A DNA stretch of 64,000 bases from Neobacillus sp. CF12 (GTDB taxonomy: Bacteria; Bacillota; Bacilli; Bacillales; Cytobacillaceae): positions 1,482,501 to 1,546,500 of the forward strand of contig NZ_JAUCEU010000007.1 of NCBI RefSeq assembly GCF_030348765.1, in the 5' to 3' direction. Numbering within the stretch: the stretch's first letter is position 1; each line of letters begins with the position of its first letter. Positions 1 through 8,322 of the stretch are shown here, one piece after another. Made by a program: the position numbers and the translations under genes. Under the pieces are notes generated by a model. It was not told the DNA's origin, searched no databases, and saw nothing but the letters and a program-made list of their open reading frames with translations.

Positions 1-1400
1 AAATCATTCAATCGATGTAAAAATTCATCCTTCACGGAATAGAGGGAAGGAACAATTAATAAATCATAGTCCTTCAATTCCGTAAAACTAGGATTAATTA
101 CATCGCATTCAATGTTCATCTTATACAATTGATCATATAAAACTCTAAAGACATCGTTATAGTTTTTGTCTGCCGCGAATGGAAACCACTCGATGCTCGT
201 ATAGCTTTCATTGCTAATGACAAAAGCAACTTTGTTTTGTTTTTTCAAATGAACAAGGTGCTGAGATAATTCCTTTAATTCTGCCCCTATTACTTTTGCC
301 TCATTGTAAACAGGATTTGGTTTGAAATCATGGCTTAGTAAGCCTTTCCAATACGTTTCAGCAGAATTATGAATCGAATGCCAATGCCAGTATGCAACCA
401 TATCTGCGCCAGAGGCTAGATGGCTATAGGCTTGTAGTCGAAGTTGTCCAGGATACGGTGTCCAATTTTTAAATGCTTGTGCTTCGGTTTCAAGCACATA
501 ATAGTTTGTATTCTTTGTCGAACGGGCAATATCGCCACAATATGAAATCTCTACTCCTGTCAATTGGCTTTGAGAAGGATGATAGACATCAATTCCGGTA
601 ATATCCATTGCTAGAGATGCCTCATAATGGTCAACATCTGGCTGAATTCCATAGGAATATCCACGCCATTCAAAATCAAAATTATGGGTGACGAATTGGT
701 GGGATTGGCTGTATTCCTTCACAATACTTACCTGCCAAGCCAAAAAGTCTGTTACTAATTTTCTCTGAAACTTAGCAAACTCAGAACCCAGACTGCCGTT
801 GATGGTCCCAACCATTGAAGGAGTGTCCTCCCAGCTATTGATTCGATTGCTCCAATACGACAAACCATAAGCTTTATTAAGTTCTTCAATGGTAGTAAAT
901 TTCTCTTTTAGATACTTAATAAATTGAAATTGAACATTATCTCCAGCAGTTCCATAATGTTTTGTTTCATTATCAACCTGGAAGCCTATAACAGCTGGAT
1001 GGTCCTTAACATGGTTGATTAATTTTCGAATAATCCGCTCGGCATGAAATAAATAGACGGGATTTGTGATATCCATGATTTGTCTTGCACCATATTTACC
1101 TGGTCCATTTTTTGTAGTTGCTAGGACGTCAGGATGCTGTTTAACTAGCCAGGTAGGTACAGCATACGTCGGTGTCCCAACAATCACCTTAATATCAGCT
1201 TTGTGCATCGCATCTAAAACGCGATCGACAGAAGTGAAATCGAACACTCCATTTTGCGGTTCATGTGTACTCCATGTTGATTCGGCAATCCGGACAACAT
1301 TAATCCCAGCTTCTTTCATCATTCGAATATCTTCTTCTAATCTTTCATAAGGCATATATTCATCGTAGTATGCGACTCCATATAATATTTTGTCTGCCAT
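1..1400 (-). CDS. Beta-galactosidase, GH42 (3' end cut by window edge)
   Basis: A reading frame open from the ATG at 1400 to the left edge gives 466 residues without a stop. The start has a GGAGGAG ribosome site 6 nt upstream. The N-terminal part is a GH42 TIM barrel: the acid/base Glu is in QVDNE (residue 145) and the nucleophile is probably Glu304 in VLETEA. The visible C-terminal part looks like the GH42 trimerisation domain. There is no signal peptide, so the enzyme is cytosolic. Known family role: removal of beta-galactosyl residues, including galactan side chains of pectin. It has its own promoter with an AraC-type operator and a cre-like box upstream, separate from the symporter gene before it. 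The remaining C-terminus lies outside the window. Confidence 0.93.
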   Translation of the reverse strand, partial: MADKILYGVAYYDEYMPYERLEEDIRMMKEAGINVVRIAESTWSTHEPQNGVFDFTSVDRVLDAMHKADIKVIVGTPTYAVPTWLVKQHPDVLATTKNGPGKYGARQIMDITNPVYLFHAERIIRKLINHVKDHPAVIGFQVDNETKHYGTAGDNVQFQFIKYLKEKFTTIEELNKAYGLSYWSNRINSWEDTPSMVGTINGSLGSEFAKFQRKLVTDFLAWQVSIVKEYSQSHQFVTHNFDFEWRGYSYGIQPDVDHYEASLAMDITGIDVYHPSQSQLTGVEISYCGDIARSTKNTNYYVLETEAQAFKNWTPYPGQLRLQAYSHLASGADMVAYWHWHSIHNSAETYWKGLLSHDFKPNPVYNEAKVIGAELKELSQHLVHLKKQNKVAFVISNESYTSIEWFPFAADKNYNDVFRVLYDQLYKMNIECDVINPSFTELKDYDLLIVPSLYSVKDEFLHRLND

Positions 1401-1422
1401 AATTTCTCCTCCTTCGAAACTA

Positions 1423-1436
1423 AGAAAACGCTTTAT
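1423..1436 (-). promoter_or_regulatory. cre-like box upstream of GH42
   Basis: AGAAAACGCTTTAT matches 11 of 14 positions of the CcpA consensus TGWAANCGNTNWCA. It lies 8 bp downstream of the candidate -10 of the GH42 promoter, where bound CcpA would block initiation. The match is weak, but the position repeats that at the two sister promoters. Confidence 0.45.
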
Positions 1437-1444
1437 TACTTTTA

Positions 1445-1501
1445 ATAATAGTTAAATTAATAATATATTTATGGTACTTATTAAAGAAAAGTGGTATTTT
1501 T
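1445..1501 (-). promoter_or_regulatory. GH42 promoter with AraC-type operator (copy 1)
   Basis: On the minus strand the candidate -10 is TATTAT (1445-1450) and the -35 is CATAAA (1468-1473), with exactly 17 bp between them. The -35 is the inner end of a 34-bp element (1468-1501) containing two imperfect direct repeats, TACCACTTT and TACCATAAA, 20 bp apart. The element also occurs at 4677-4710 and 26223-26256. A poor -35 touching a direct repeat is typical of an activator-dependent promoter. The likely regulator is the AraC protein encoded at 4739. Confidence 0.65.
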
Positions 1502-1542
1502 ATGAATAAAACTACTTTACTTAAAGAACATACCGAAAGGAA

Positions 1543-1574
1543 ATGGAGCCATTTCCTACGAGAAACGGCTCCAT
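1543..1574 (-). terminator. Hairpin after the sugar symporter gene
   Basis: ATGGAGCC (1543-1550) pairs with GGCTCCAT (1567-1574), and the loop can pair further (TTTC with GAAA). The hairpin follows the symporter stop codon on the minus strand. The T-run after it is poor, so it may be a weak terminator or an mRNA 3'-end stabiliser. It separates the symporter from GH42. Confidence 0.6.
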
Positions 1575-1593
1575 AAACTTTAATTCTAAATCA

Positions 1594-2982
1594 TTATCTT
1601 TGAGCTCTTCTTGCTTCCAATTCAGACACAATTTCATGATGCGGTTTTTCCCACTTATAAACAAAGGCCATAATAAGAATGGATACAACGCTAAAAATAA
1701 TTGGCAGCCAAATGTAACTAAGAGAGATCATTAGAAGCGCAGAATCACTTTGCTGTTGATTGGCTACGTAACCGCCAGCAGCAAGTAACCAAGCCGGGAT
1801 TGCACCGCCAAGACCAGAACCTAATTTAATTCCAATACCTGCTGCAGATACAAGGATACCTTGAGCACGGATTCCCGATTTCCACTCCCCATAGTCAACG
1901 GTATCTGCCATTAAGGTAAATAGTAATCCTGCCGGTAATCCCATACCGATAGATCCAATGATAGTTCCAGTAATGATCATTGGTACACTATCTCCACCCA
2001 TATAGATGATGATTTGACCAATGATATTGATAGCAATACCAGTATTAATTAAGAGTACTTTGCTAAATTTTTTTGTTAAGAAAGGTACTGCCAAAATACC
2101 TACAAGTGAACACATCGCAAGAGTGTTGACGGTAGAAATGATTTCAGGCTTACCGATGTTGTAAGTAATGTAATAAATACCAGCAGACAATTTCATGATA
2201 TACAACATAAAGAAGACGATACCCAATAGGGAAACTGCATACCAAGGACGATTTCCTTTAATTGCTTTTAAACTTTCTTTTACAGGAATCGATTCGTTAC
2301 CTGAGATATTTTGAACACGTTCTCTTGTGTTAAAGAATGTAACAAAAAACAGGATTAGTCCCATTAGAGAGAATACTGTCATTGCGTAGAAGAAACCTTT
2401 TTGCTGATTGCCAGCACCAAAATAAGCAACAAGTGGTAATAGTGATAAGTTAACAATTAACCCGCCAAATTGTCCGCCAAACATACGGAACACATTGGCA
2501 ACCGTTCTTTCTTGAACATTACTTGACATACTTGGAAGCATCGTGGTTAATGGGTTATTTACAGCCGCATATAACACATTCGCTGTAATATAAAAGATGT
2601 AAGCATAGGCCAATTTACCAGAAGCACTTAATTCAGGGCCCATAAACAATAAAATAGAAACGATTGTAAATGGAATACTAGACCATAAAATCCAAGGGCG
2701 TGATTTTCCCCATCTTGTATTGGTTTTATCGATTAAAATACCAAAGATTGGACTGTCAATCATATCTACAAATCTAGCAACTAGCATTAACGTACCAACA
2801 GCAGCAGCCTCTAGTCCGTATATATCAGTAAAGTAATAGGTTAAGTACGTGGTAATAACGGTGTAAATTAGGTTGGAACCGGTGTCTCCTAAACCGTAAC
2901 TTACTTTTTCTAATAAGGACATTTTTTGATTGGTGCCTGTTGTTTGCTGCATTTTATGTAAATCTCTTTCTCTTACAGCCAT
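1594..2982 (-). CDS. GPH-family sugar:cation symporter (MFS)
   Basis: This is a 462-residue polytopic membrane protein of the glycoside-pentoside-hexuronide (GPH) transporter family. About 12 hydrophobic segments are visible, and the N-terminal region (YGLGDTGSNL, then RFVDMIDSPIFGILIDKTNTRWGKSRPW) has the family's loop 2-3 signature. The ATG at 2982 is preferred over an upstream TTG because GGGAGGG lies 7 nt before it. It follows the DUF5605 gene by 41 bp, so both probably form one transcript from the promoter at 4654. Role by inference: import of a mono- or oligosaccharide released from pectin side chains. The substrate cannot be read from the sequence. Confidence 0.9.
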   Translation of the reverse strand: MAVRERDLHKMQQTTGTNQKMSLLEKVSYGLGDTGSNLIYTVITTYLTYYFTDIYGLEAAAVGTLMLVARFVDMIDSPIFGILIDKTNTRWGKSRPWILWSSIPFTIVSILLFMGPELSASGKLAYAYIFYITANVLYAAVNNPLTTMLPSMSSNVQERTVANVFRMFGGQFGGLIVNLSLLPLVAYFGAGNQQKGFFYAMTVFSLMGLILFFVTFFNTRERVQNISGNESIPVKESLKAIKGNRPWYAVSLLGIVFFMLYIMKLSAGIYYITYNIGKPEIISTVNTLAMCSLVGILAVPFLTKKFSKVLLINTGIAINIIGQIIIYMGGDSVPMIITGTIIGSIGMGLPAGLLFTLMADTVDYGEWKSGIRAQGILVSAAGIGIKLGSGLGGAIPAWLLAAGGYVANQQQSDSALLMISLSYIWLPIIFSVVSILIMAFVYKWEKPHHEIVSELEARRAQR

Positions 2983-3002
2983 GATTTTCCCTCCCAAGAT
3001 AG

Positions 3003-3016
3003 TAAAAACGTTTGCA
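3003..3016 (-). promoter_or_regulatory. cre-like box between DUF5605 gene and symporter
   Basis: TAAAAACGTTTGCA matches 12 of 14 positions of the CcpA consensus. It sits in the 41-bp gap inside a probable operon, where CcpA could act as a roadblock to transcription into the symporter gene. Confidence 0.45.
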
Positions 3017-3023
3017 TTTTTTG

Positions 3024-4562
3024 TTATTTTCTAATAAGTCTTAATGCCATATAAGGTTGTCCAGGTAATTCAATTACAGTTTGGTTCGTAACCGCTTTCT
3101 CGAGTGGGGTAATGGTCATATTCCAGGTATCGATTAGGTCGCCTTGGAATTCTGCCCTCTCTGGTAAAAACTCAAACACTTTAAAAATCGGCTGACTGTC
3201 ACCAAAGTATATGAGTACATAAGAATCATCAGAAATACCAGCTGCCACTTCCCAATGAGAACTCTCGGCACCCAGTGGCGATAATCGCTTTGGCCCACCT
3301 TCTTCTATAAGCTTTCGTAAGAAACGGATTCTCTCTGGACTTTCACCGATTAACTTCCCACCGTGAGACCACCAAACAATATTGTTTTCATTTAGGTACG
3401 TTTCACCATGTGTCACATATGCTCCGCGGCATACACCTTCCCAAAACTGCTGAACCATTTTTTTCCCATTCATATTGCCCCAGCCGTTATTTATATTGCC
3501 TTCATAACGACACTCATCAATCAAAATTGGTTTTTTGTAGGTTTCATGCCACTTTGGAACAAAAAACAGATTATCGTGCTGAATACTTACGTGGCTGATA
3601 TTTTCTTTTGTATGGTCATACCAATGGCTATTATTGACCGCGTGTACGGGCGGATTATGCCAATTATGTATTGAGATTGGATGTTGATAGGAATCTTCAT
3701 CCACGACACATTGAATTAGTTCATCCCAAGCATCCTTCTTTTTCTGTTGCGCTAAATCCATCAGGTCATATTCATTTGCCATTGACCACCAGATATTCCG
3801 GAAAGATCCTAGCCTTGCGATAATATATTTTAAATAACGCAAATCATTCTCTTTCCCCATTGAAGCAAATCCCCAGTGATCGTATGGATGAAACAAAATC
3901 AAATCCACTTCAATCCCTAGTTTCTGCAATATATCAATTTGCTGTTCTAATTTTTGAAAGAATTGAGGGTTAAATCTTTCAAAATCGAAACCGCTTTCTT
4001 TCACCATCCAATCAGTGAAATCAAATGTGCCGGAATATAACTTTTTTTGCTCACCAACAAAAGGATAAAGAGCAGGTTCTGCTGTGTTATATTCATAGTA
4101 TTTTGGAAAAACACACATCCGAATTTTATTGAATGGGCTTTCATTTAATGTTAATATCGTTTCTTTCTGCAACTCTTCTGATTGATGATTCCAAACATAA
4201 CTAGTTGTTCCAAAAGGATAAAATGGCTTGCCATCCTCAAAGGCAAAATGGGTTTCATTCGAAACTCTAACAGGACCGTGATTTGTACCACTAGCTTCTA
4301 CACAAGTAAAATTCCCTTTTAGATTATCAAGTTCTCCTTGATTGCTCCTGGTCATAAACGACCATTGACCTGGCTCATCTGGCATAAACCGGATTTTGTA
4401 AACTCCATTACCATCGTAAAATCCTCTAACTGAAATCTCTCTCTGTTTAAAGGTAAAATCAGCTTCTAATGAAACTTCTAAAAATGGATTTCCTACTTGA
4501 GGCCCATTAAGTGAAATTTCAACTCTATTCCAACGTTCGACATTCTGAGAAACAATCTCCAT
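3024..4562 (-). CDS. DUF5060/DUF4038/DUF5605 glycosidase-like protein (short form)
   Basis: The 512-residue protein has an N-terminal beta-sandwich (DUF5060, about residues 5-85), a TIM-barrel-like DUF4038 region (about 95-420) and a C-terminal DUF5605 domain. Two barrel Glu residues look catalytic: Glu264 in WWSMANEYD and Glu350 in LIDEC, the arrangement of clan GH-A retaining glycosidases. No signal peptide is present, so it is cytosolic. The activity of this subfamily is not known to me; DUF4038 relatives include GH140 apiosidases. The start has AGGAG 8 nt upstream. It is the first gene of a unit with the symporter. It is a diverged paralogue of the 579-residue protein at 8323 but lacks that protein's N-terminal module. 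Confidence 0.85.
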   Translation of the reverse strand: MEIVSQNVERWNRVEISLNGPQVGNPFLEVSLEADFTFKQREISVRGFYDGNGVYKIRFMPDEPGQWSFMTRSNQGELDNLKGNFTCVEASGTNHGPVRVSNETHFAFEDGKPFYPFGTTSYVWNHQSEELQKETILTLNESPFNKIRMCVFPKYYEYNTAEPALYPFVGEQKKLYSGTFDFTDWMVKESGFDFERFNPQFFQKLEQQIDILQKLGIEVDLILFHPYDHWGFASMGKENDLRYLKYIIARLGSFRNIWWSMANEYDLMDLAQQKKKDAWDELIQCVVDEDSYQHPISIHNWHNPPVHAVNNSHWYDHTKENISHVSIQHDNLFFVPKWHETYKKPILIDECRYEGNINNGWGNMNGKKMVQQFWEGVCRGAYVTHGETYLNENNIVWWSHGGKLIGESPERIRFLRKLIEEGGPKRLSPLGAESSHWEVAAGISDDSYVLIYFGDSQPIFKVFEFLPERAEFQGDLIDTWNMTITPLEKAVTNQTVIELPGQPYMALRLIRK

Positions 4563-4631
4563 TTGATCATCTCCTTTTCTAATTTATTATTCTGTTCACA
4601 ATACAAAAAATCAACTAAACTTTTTTATTTA

Positions 4632-4645
4632 TGTAACCGGTTTAC
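4632..4645 (-). promoter_or_regulatory. cre-like box in the DUF5605/araC intergenic region
   Basis: TGTAACCGGTTTAC matches 12 of 14 positions of the CcpA consensus. It lies 8 bp downstream of the candidate -10 of the minus-strand promoter, the same place as at the GH42 and GH51 promoters. Confidence 0.5.
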
Positions 4646-4653
4646 TTACTTAC

Positions 4654-4710
4654 AGTATAATTAGTTCGTGATATAATTTATGGTAATATTTAAGGAAAAA
4701 TAGTATTTTT
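4654..4710 (-). promoter_or_regulatory. DUF5605 promoter with AraC-type operator (copy 2)
   Basis: The minus strand has -10 TATACT (4654-4659), a 17-bp spacer and weak -35 CATAAA (4677-4682). The -35 merges into the 34-bp element (4677-4710) with direct repeats TACTATTTT and TACCATAAA 20 bp apart. The far end of the element is only 28 bp before the start of the divergent AraC gene, so a protein bound there could activate the minus-strand unit and also affect its own gene. Confidence 0.7.
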
Positions 4711-4738
4711 CAGTATTTTTTAGAGGGGAAATATAACT

Positions 4739-5923
4739 ATGAATCTAACCCAAACAGAGATTGAAACAGCTTGTAAATTAGTATATAACACGACAAACAT
4801 ACCAATCTTCTTCATAAAAAAAGATCAGGAAATAGTCCGGACCTTTAATAATATGTATTCTTCCTTAGTTGATCGAAAGAAAGTAACAAAAACATTAATT
4901 AACCACTTTTTTTCAATCCCGTTAACTAAACAAATCCAGATAGTTTATATAAACAATCGAAATGATACAATTGTTTTATTACCCTATCCAGGAAAAAACG
5001 ATGAACGGATCATTCTTTGGCCGAATGCAGACAACTTCTTTTCGACCAATACATTAGATCCTCAAGATAATCAAATACCATCTGCTACAAACCACCTGTT
5101 TAACATGGGGATATTACTTCACTATCTTTTTTATAAAAAAACATTATCATTAAACCAAATTAAACAGGATAACGAAGAGTTAAATACATCTCCAACACCT
5201 GATATTATCGAATTAAAGATAATGGAACAACGCGAGAATAGTGATTACCATAGTTCTTTTCTTGCAGAAAAGAAAATCTGGCAGCATCTTCAAATGGGGA
5301 ATAAAGAGAAAATGCTTTATTATCTAAAACTTCACTCCCAAGAAGGTATTTATGGTACTTTATCCAAAAAGGATTCACTTAGAAACAAGAAAAATCTATT
5401 AATCACTGTCATTACCCTTGCAACAAGGGCTGCAATGGAGGGAGGGCTTTATCCAGAGATTGCATATAATTTAAGTGATTCCTATATCCAGCATATTGAA
5501 GAATTAAAAAATATCGATTCTATCGTTAAACTTTTGGAAGAGATTTTAATTGACTTTACTGAAAGAGTTGTAAAAGCAAATCGTTCCCATTTCACCAAAA
5601 CGATTCTCTTATGTCAGGATTACATTTTCAATCATTTATATGAAGAATTGACATTAGAATCGATTGCCAAACAGCTGAATATTAGCCCCTCCTATCTTTC
5701 TAATAAATTTAAAGAAGAGACAGGAGAGACCTTGAAAGCCTTTATTCAGCGCAAGAAAATTGAAGAGGCCAAAAACCTCATCGTTTATTCCGACCTAAGC
5801 ATAAGTGAAATTTATTCCGTGTTAAATTTTCACGACCAAAGTTACTTTATTAAAGTATTTAAGAAATTAACAGGTGTTACACCAAAACAATTCAAAAATA
5901 ATTTTATAATAAAACCATCCTGA
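4739..5923 (+). CDS. AraC-family transcriptional regulator of the pectin side-chain regulon
   Basis: The 394-residue protein has a long N-terminal region without a recognisable ligand domain (about 1-290) and a C-terminal AraC pair of helix-turn-helix motifs (about 295-390): the first near AKQLNISPSYLSNKFK, the second near SISEIYSVLNFHDQSYFIKVFKK, ending in the typical GVTPKQFK. The start has GAGGGG upstream. It is divergent from the DUF5605-512/symporter unit. The 34-bp direct-repeat element beside it also occurs before GH42 and GH51, so it is probably the activator of those genes. The ligand is unknown. A bidirectional terminator follows it. Confidence 0.9.
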   Translation: MNLTQTEIETACKLVYNTTNIPIFFIKKDQEIVRTFNNMYSSLVDRKKVTKTLINHFFSIPLTKQIQIVYINNRNDTIVLLPYPGKNDERIILWPNADNFFSTNTLDPQDNQIPSATNHLFNMGILLHYLFYKKTLSLNQIKQDNEELNTSPTPDIIELKIMEQRENSDYHSSFLAEKKIWQHLQMGNKEKMLYYLKLHSQEGIYGTLSKKDSLRNKKNLLITVITLATRAAMEGGLYPEIAYNLSDSYIQHIEELKNIDSIVKLLEEILIDFTERVVKANRSHFTKTILLCQDYIFNHLYEELTLESIAKQLNISPSYLSNKFKEETGETLKAFIQRKKIEEAKNLIVYSDLSISEIYSVLNFHDQSYFIKVFKKLTGVTPKQFKNNFIIKPS

Positions 5924-5935
5924 ATAAGAAGAAAA

Positions 5936-5964
5936 CCTGTCGATTTCCGACAGGCTTTCTTTTT
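5936..5964. terminator. Bidirectional terminator between araC and GH3
   Basis: CCTGTCG (5936-5942) and CGACAGG (5948-5954) form a perfect 7-bp stem with a 5-nt loop. It is followed by a T-run on the plus strand and has an A-rich stretch before it that serves the minus strand. It lies between the convergent AraC and GH3 genes. Confidence 0.88.
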
Positions 5965-5973
5965 CCATTCAAT

Positions 5974-8277
5974 TTAAACAGTTTGAACCATTGAAGAATT
6001 CTTTAGTGCTTGATTAAGGTCTTCTATTAAGTTATTTAATAAATCATCAGTAAACTTTTCTGAGTTGAATGAAACCATTGCCCGTAATGGCATAAATTTC
6101 ATCATGGCTTCAAACATTTCATATCCATCTGAATCCTCGGACATGTTTGCAAACGGGCTTCCTTCGTTTGCTTTTGCAAGCATTTCTTTGGTAATCGGTG
6201 CTAGGATGGGATTAGCCATTAAGTCACCAATTGTAGTATTGCGGTGAACCAATTTAATTAGTGCAACCGTTGACTTTACATTAACTGTTCCATCTAAAAT
6301 AATTTCAGCTGAGGATTTACCTACTAATATTTCAAACAAACCGCTTTCAACATGCCAGTCCTTTAATTCAACATTGTAGTAAGCAAATGCACGTTTATCT
6401 AAAGTAAAAGTAACAGTTCTTTCCTCGCCCGGCTGTAATTCAACTTTTTCAAAGCCCTTTAGTTCTTTTACAGGTCTAATCACAGTGCTCTTTACATCTC
6501 GTACGTATAACTGGACAATTTCCTTTCCGGTTACATCTCCAGTGTTTTTTACCGTAACAGAAACTTCTACTTCCTCTGTATCTAGTATTTCAGCTTTATT
6601 GATTACTAGATTGGAGTACTCGAAATTGGTATAGCTTAATCCATATCCAAATGGGAATAACGGCTCAATCCCTTTTGTATCGTAATAACGGTATCCAACA
6701 AATAACCCTTCTTTGTATTCTACTTTATCTTCTTCCCCTGGGAAGTTAAGATAAGAAGGATTATGACTTAAGGCTTGTGGGAATGTTTCTGCTAATTTAC
6801 CACTTGGACTTTCATTTCCAAATAATAAGTCAGCAATTGCACCGCCGAGTGCCTGCCCACCTAAATATCCTTCAAGCAATCCTTTTACTTTAGGAAGCCA
6901 AGACATTTCAATCGGGGCACCATTACTCAGAACGACGACAAGATTAGGTTGAACTTCTGCAATAGCTTCAATTAGGGCTAGATGATTATTTGGAATTCGT
7001 AAATGTTCACGATCATAACCTTCTGATTCATAGCGATCTGGCAAACCAACGAATAAAACTGCTCTATCAGCTTGATTTGCTACTTCTTTCGCTTCTTCTA
7101 TTAACTGTTCGTCAATACTATCACTTTTTAAATCGTACCCTTTTGCATAACGAACCTCTACCCCTGAAGCAGCCTTTTCAATTTCCTCATAAATATTTTC
7201 TAATTTTGTAGGATTAATATGAGAACTTCCGCCGCCTTGGTACCTAGGTTTTACAGCAAACTCTCCGATAATCGCGACTTTTCCCTCTTTTTTCAATGGT
7301 AAGATTTTATCGTCATTTTTCAGTAGTACCATACTTTCTGTCGCTGCTTCCTTAGCAAGTTTATGGTGAACTTCCTTATCATAAGAGGCATTTTCCTTTT
7401 TGTTATCAGCGGCCATAAAAATGATGCGTAAGAGTCGTTCAACCGCTTGATCAAGGGTTTGTTCGGACAGTTGACCATTTTTTACAGCGGCTACTATTTT
7501 TCTATCACCAAGTCCATTACTAGAAGGCATTTCCAACTCTAGCCCCGCTTCAAGACCATGTGCCCGCTCATTCACTGCGCCCCAGTCTGAAACGACAAAG
7601 CCTTCAAAGCCCCATTCATCCTTTAGGATATCTGTTAATAGAGTTTTGTTTTCTGAGGCATATTCGCCATTAACTTTGTTATAGGAACACATAACTGTCC
7701 AAGGCTGCGATTGTTTTACAACATTTTCAAAGCTAGCAAGATAGATTTCTCTTAATGTTCTTTCATCGACAATCGCATCTACTGACATGCGGCGGTGTTC
7801 CTGATTGTTAACCGCAAAGTGTTTTAAGGAGGTTCCCACTCCCTGGCTTTGAACGCCTTTTACATGATTGGATGCCATCTCTGAAGAAAGATAAGGATCT
7901 TCTGAAAAATACTCAAAGTTTCGTCCACAAAGCGGTGAACGTTTGATATTGGCACCAGGTCCAAGCAAGACAGAAACGTCTTCTGCCTGACACTCTTCAC
8001 CTAAAGCAATTCCTACTTTTTCAATAAGTGTCCGGTTCCAGGTACTTGCAAGACCAACAGCAGAAGGAAAGCAGGTAGCAGGAACGCTCTGGTAAATTCC
8101 CAAGTGGTCACCGCTTCCGCCTTGTTTACGTAAACCATGAGGTCCATCTGTTACCATAATTGATGGGATTCCTAATCTCTCTACTCCTTTTAATCTCCAA
8201 AAGTTCAAGCCAGAACAAAGACTCGCTTTTTCTTCAAGTGTCATTTCGTTAATCAACTGTTTAATGTCACGTTTCAT
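5974..8277 (-). CDS. Beta-glucosidase-like GH3 enzyme with C-terminal module
   Basis: The 767-residue protein has a GH3 N-terminal barrel (about 1-290) with the nucleophile Asp231 in VVSDWGA and KH/R-type substrate residues (LKHFAVN). A GH3 C-terminal alpha/beta domain (about 310-510) and a fibronectin-like domain (about 560-655) follow. Then comes an extra tail of about 88 residues (680-767) not needed in minimal GH3 enzymes; it is similar to tails on the other two enzymes of this operon. No signal peptide is present, so it acts in the cytosol on imported glycosides. The sugar specificity cannot be read. It is the last gene of the GH78-DUF5605-GH3 operon, 45 bp after its neighbour, with GGAG 10 nt before the ATG. 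Confidence 0.93.
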   Translation of the reverse strand: MKRDIKQLINEMTLEEKASLCSGLNFWRLKGVERLGIPSIMVTDGPHGLRKQGGSGDHLGIYQSVPATCFPSAVGLASTWNRTLIEKVGIALGEECQAEDVSVLLGPGANIKRSPLCGRNFEYFSEDPYLSSEMASNHVKGVQSQGVGTSLKHFAVNNQEHRRMSVDAIVDERTLREIYLASFENVVKQSQPWTVMCSYNKVNGEYASENKTLLTDILKDEWGFEGFVVSDWGAVNERAHGLEAGLELEMPSSNGLGDRKIVAAVKNGQLSEQTLDQAVERLLRIIFMAADNKKENASYDKEVHHKLAKEAATESMVLLKNDDKILPLKKEGKVAIIGEFAVKPRYQGGGSSHINPTKLENIYEEIEKAASGVEVRYAKGYDLKSDSIDEQLIEEAKEVANQADRAVLFVGLPDRYESEGYDREHLRIPNNHLALIEAIAEVQPNLVVVLSNGAPIEMSWLPKVKGLLEGYLGGQALGGAIADLLFGNESPSGKLAETFPQALSHNPSYLNFPGEEDKVEYKEGLFVGYRYYDTKGIEPLFPFGYGLSYTNFEYSNLVINKAEILDTEEVEVSVTVKNTGDVTGKEIVQLYVRDVKSTVIRPVKELKGFEKVELQPGEERTVTFTLDKRAFAYYNVELKDWHVESGLFEILVGKSSAEIILDGTVNVKSTVALIKLVHRNTTIGDLMANPILAPITKEMLAKANEGSPFANMSEDSDGYEMFEAMMKFMPLRAMVSFNSEKFTDDLLNNLIEDLNQALKNSSMVQTV
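5977..6240 (-). other. Shared terminal module, GH3 copy (C-terminal)
   Basis: Residues 680-767 begin TIGDLMANP, contain [14 protein letters not shown] and end in a leucine-rich helix ([13 protein letters not shown]). The pattern is predicted helical. It matches in order the tail of the GH78 protein and the head of DUF5605-579: a short IG/LK-x-LL helix, a central hydrophobic stretch, then S/T-E-K and a leucine helix. Confidence 0.6.
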
Positions 8278-8322
8278 TAATAATCATCTCCTTTTAATAT
8301 TCATTTTTCAAAAATCCAAGAA

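Noticed and set aside
1066..1350. Plus-strand reading frame opposite GH42
   Set aside because: The minus strand encodes conserved GH42 sequence here, and the plus frame is a shadow.
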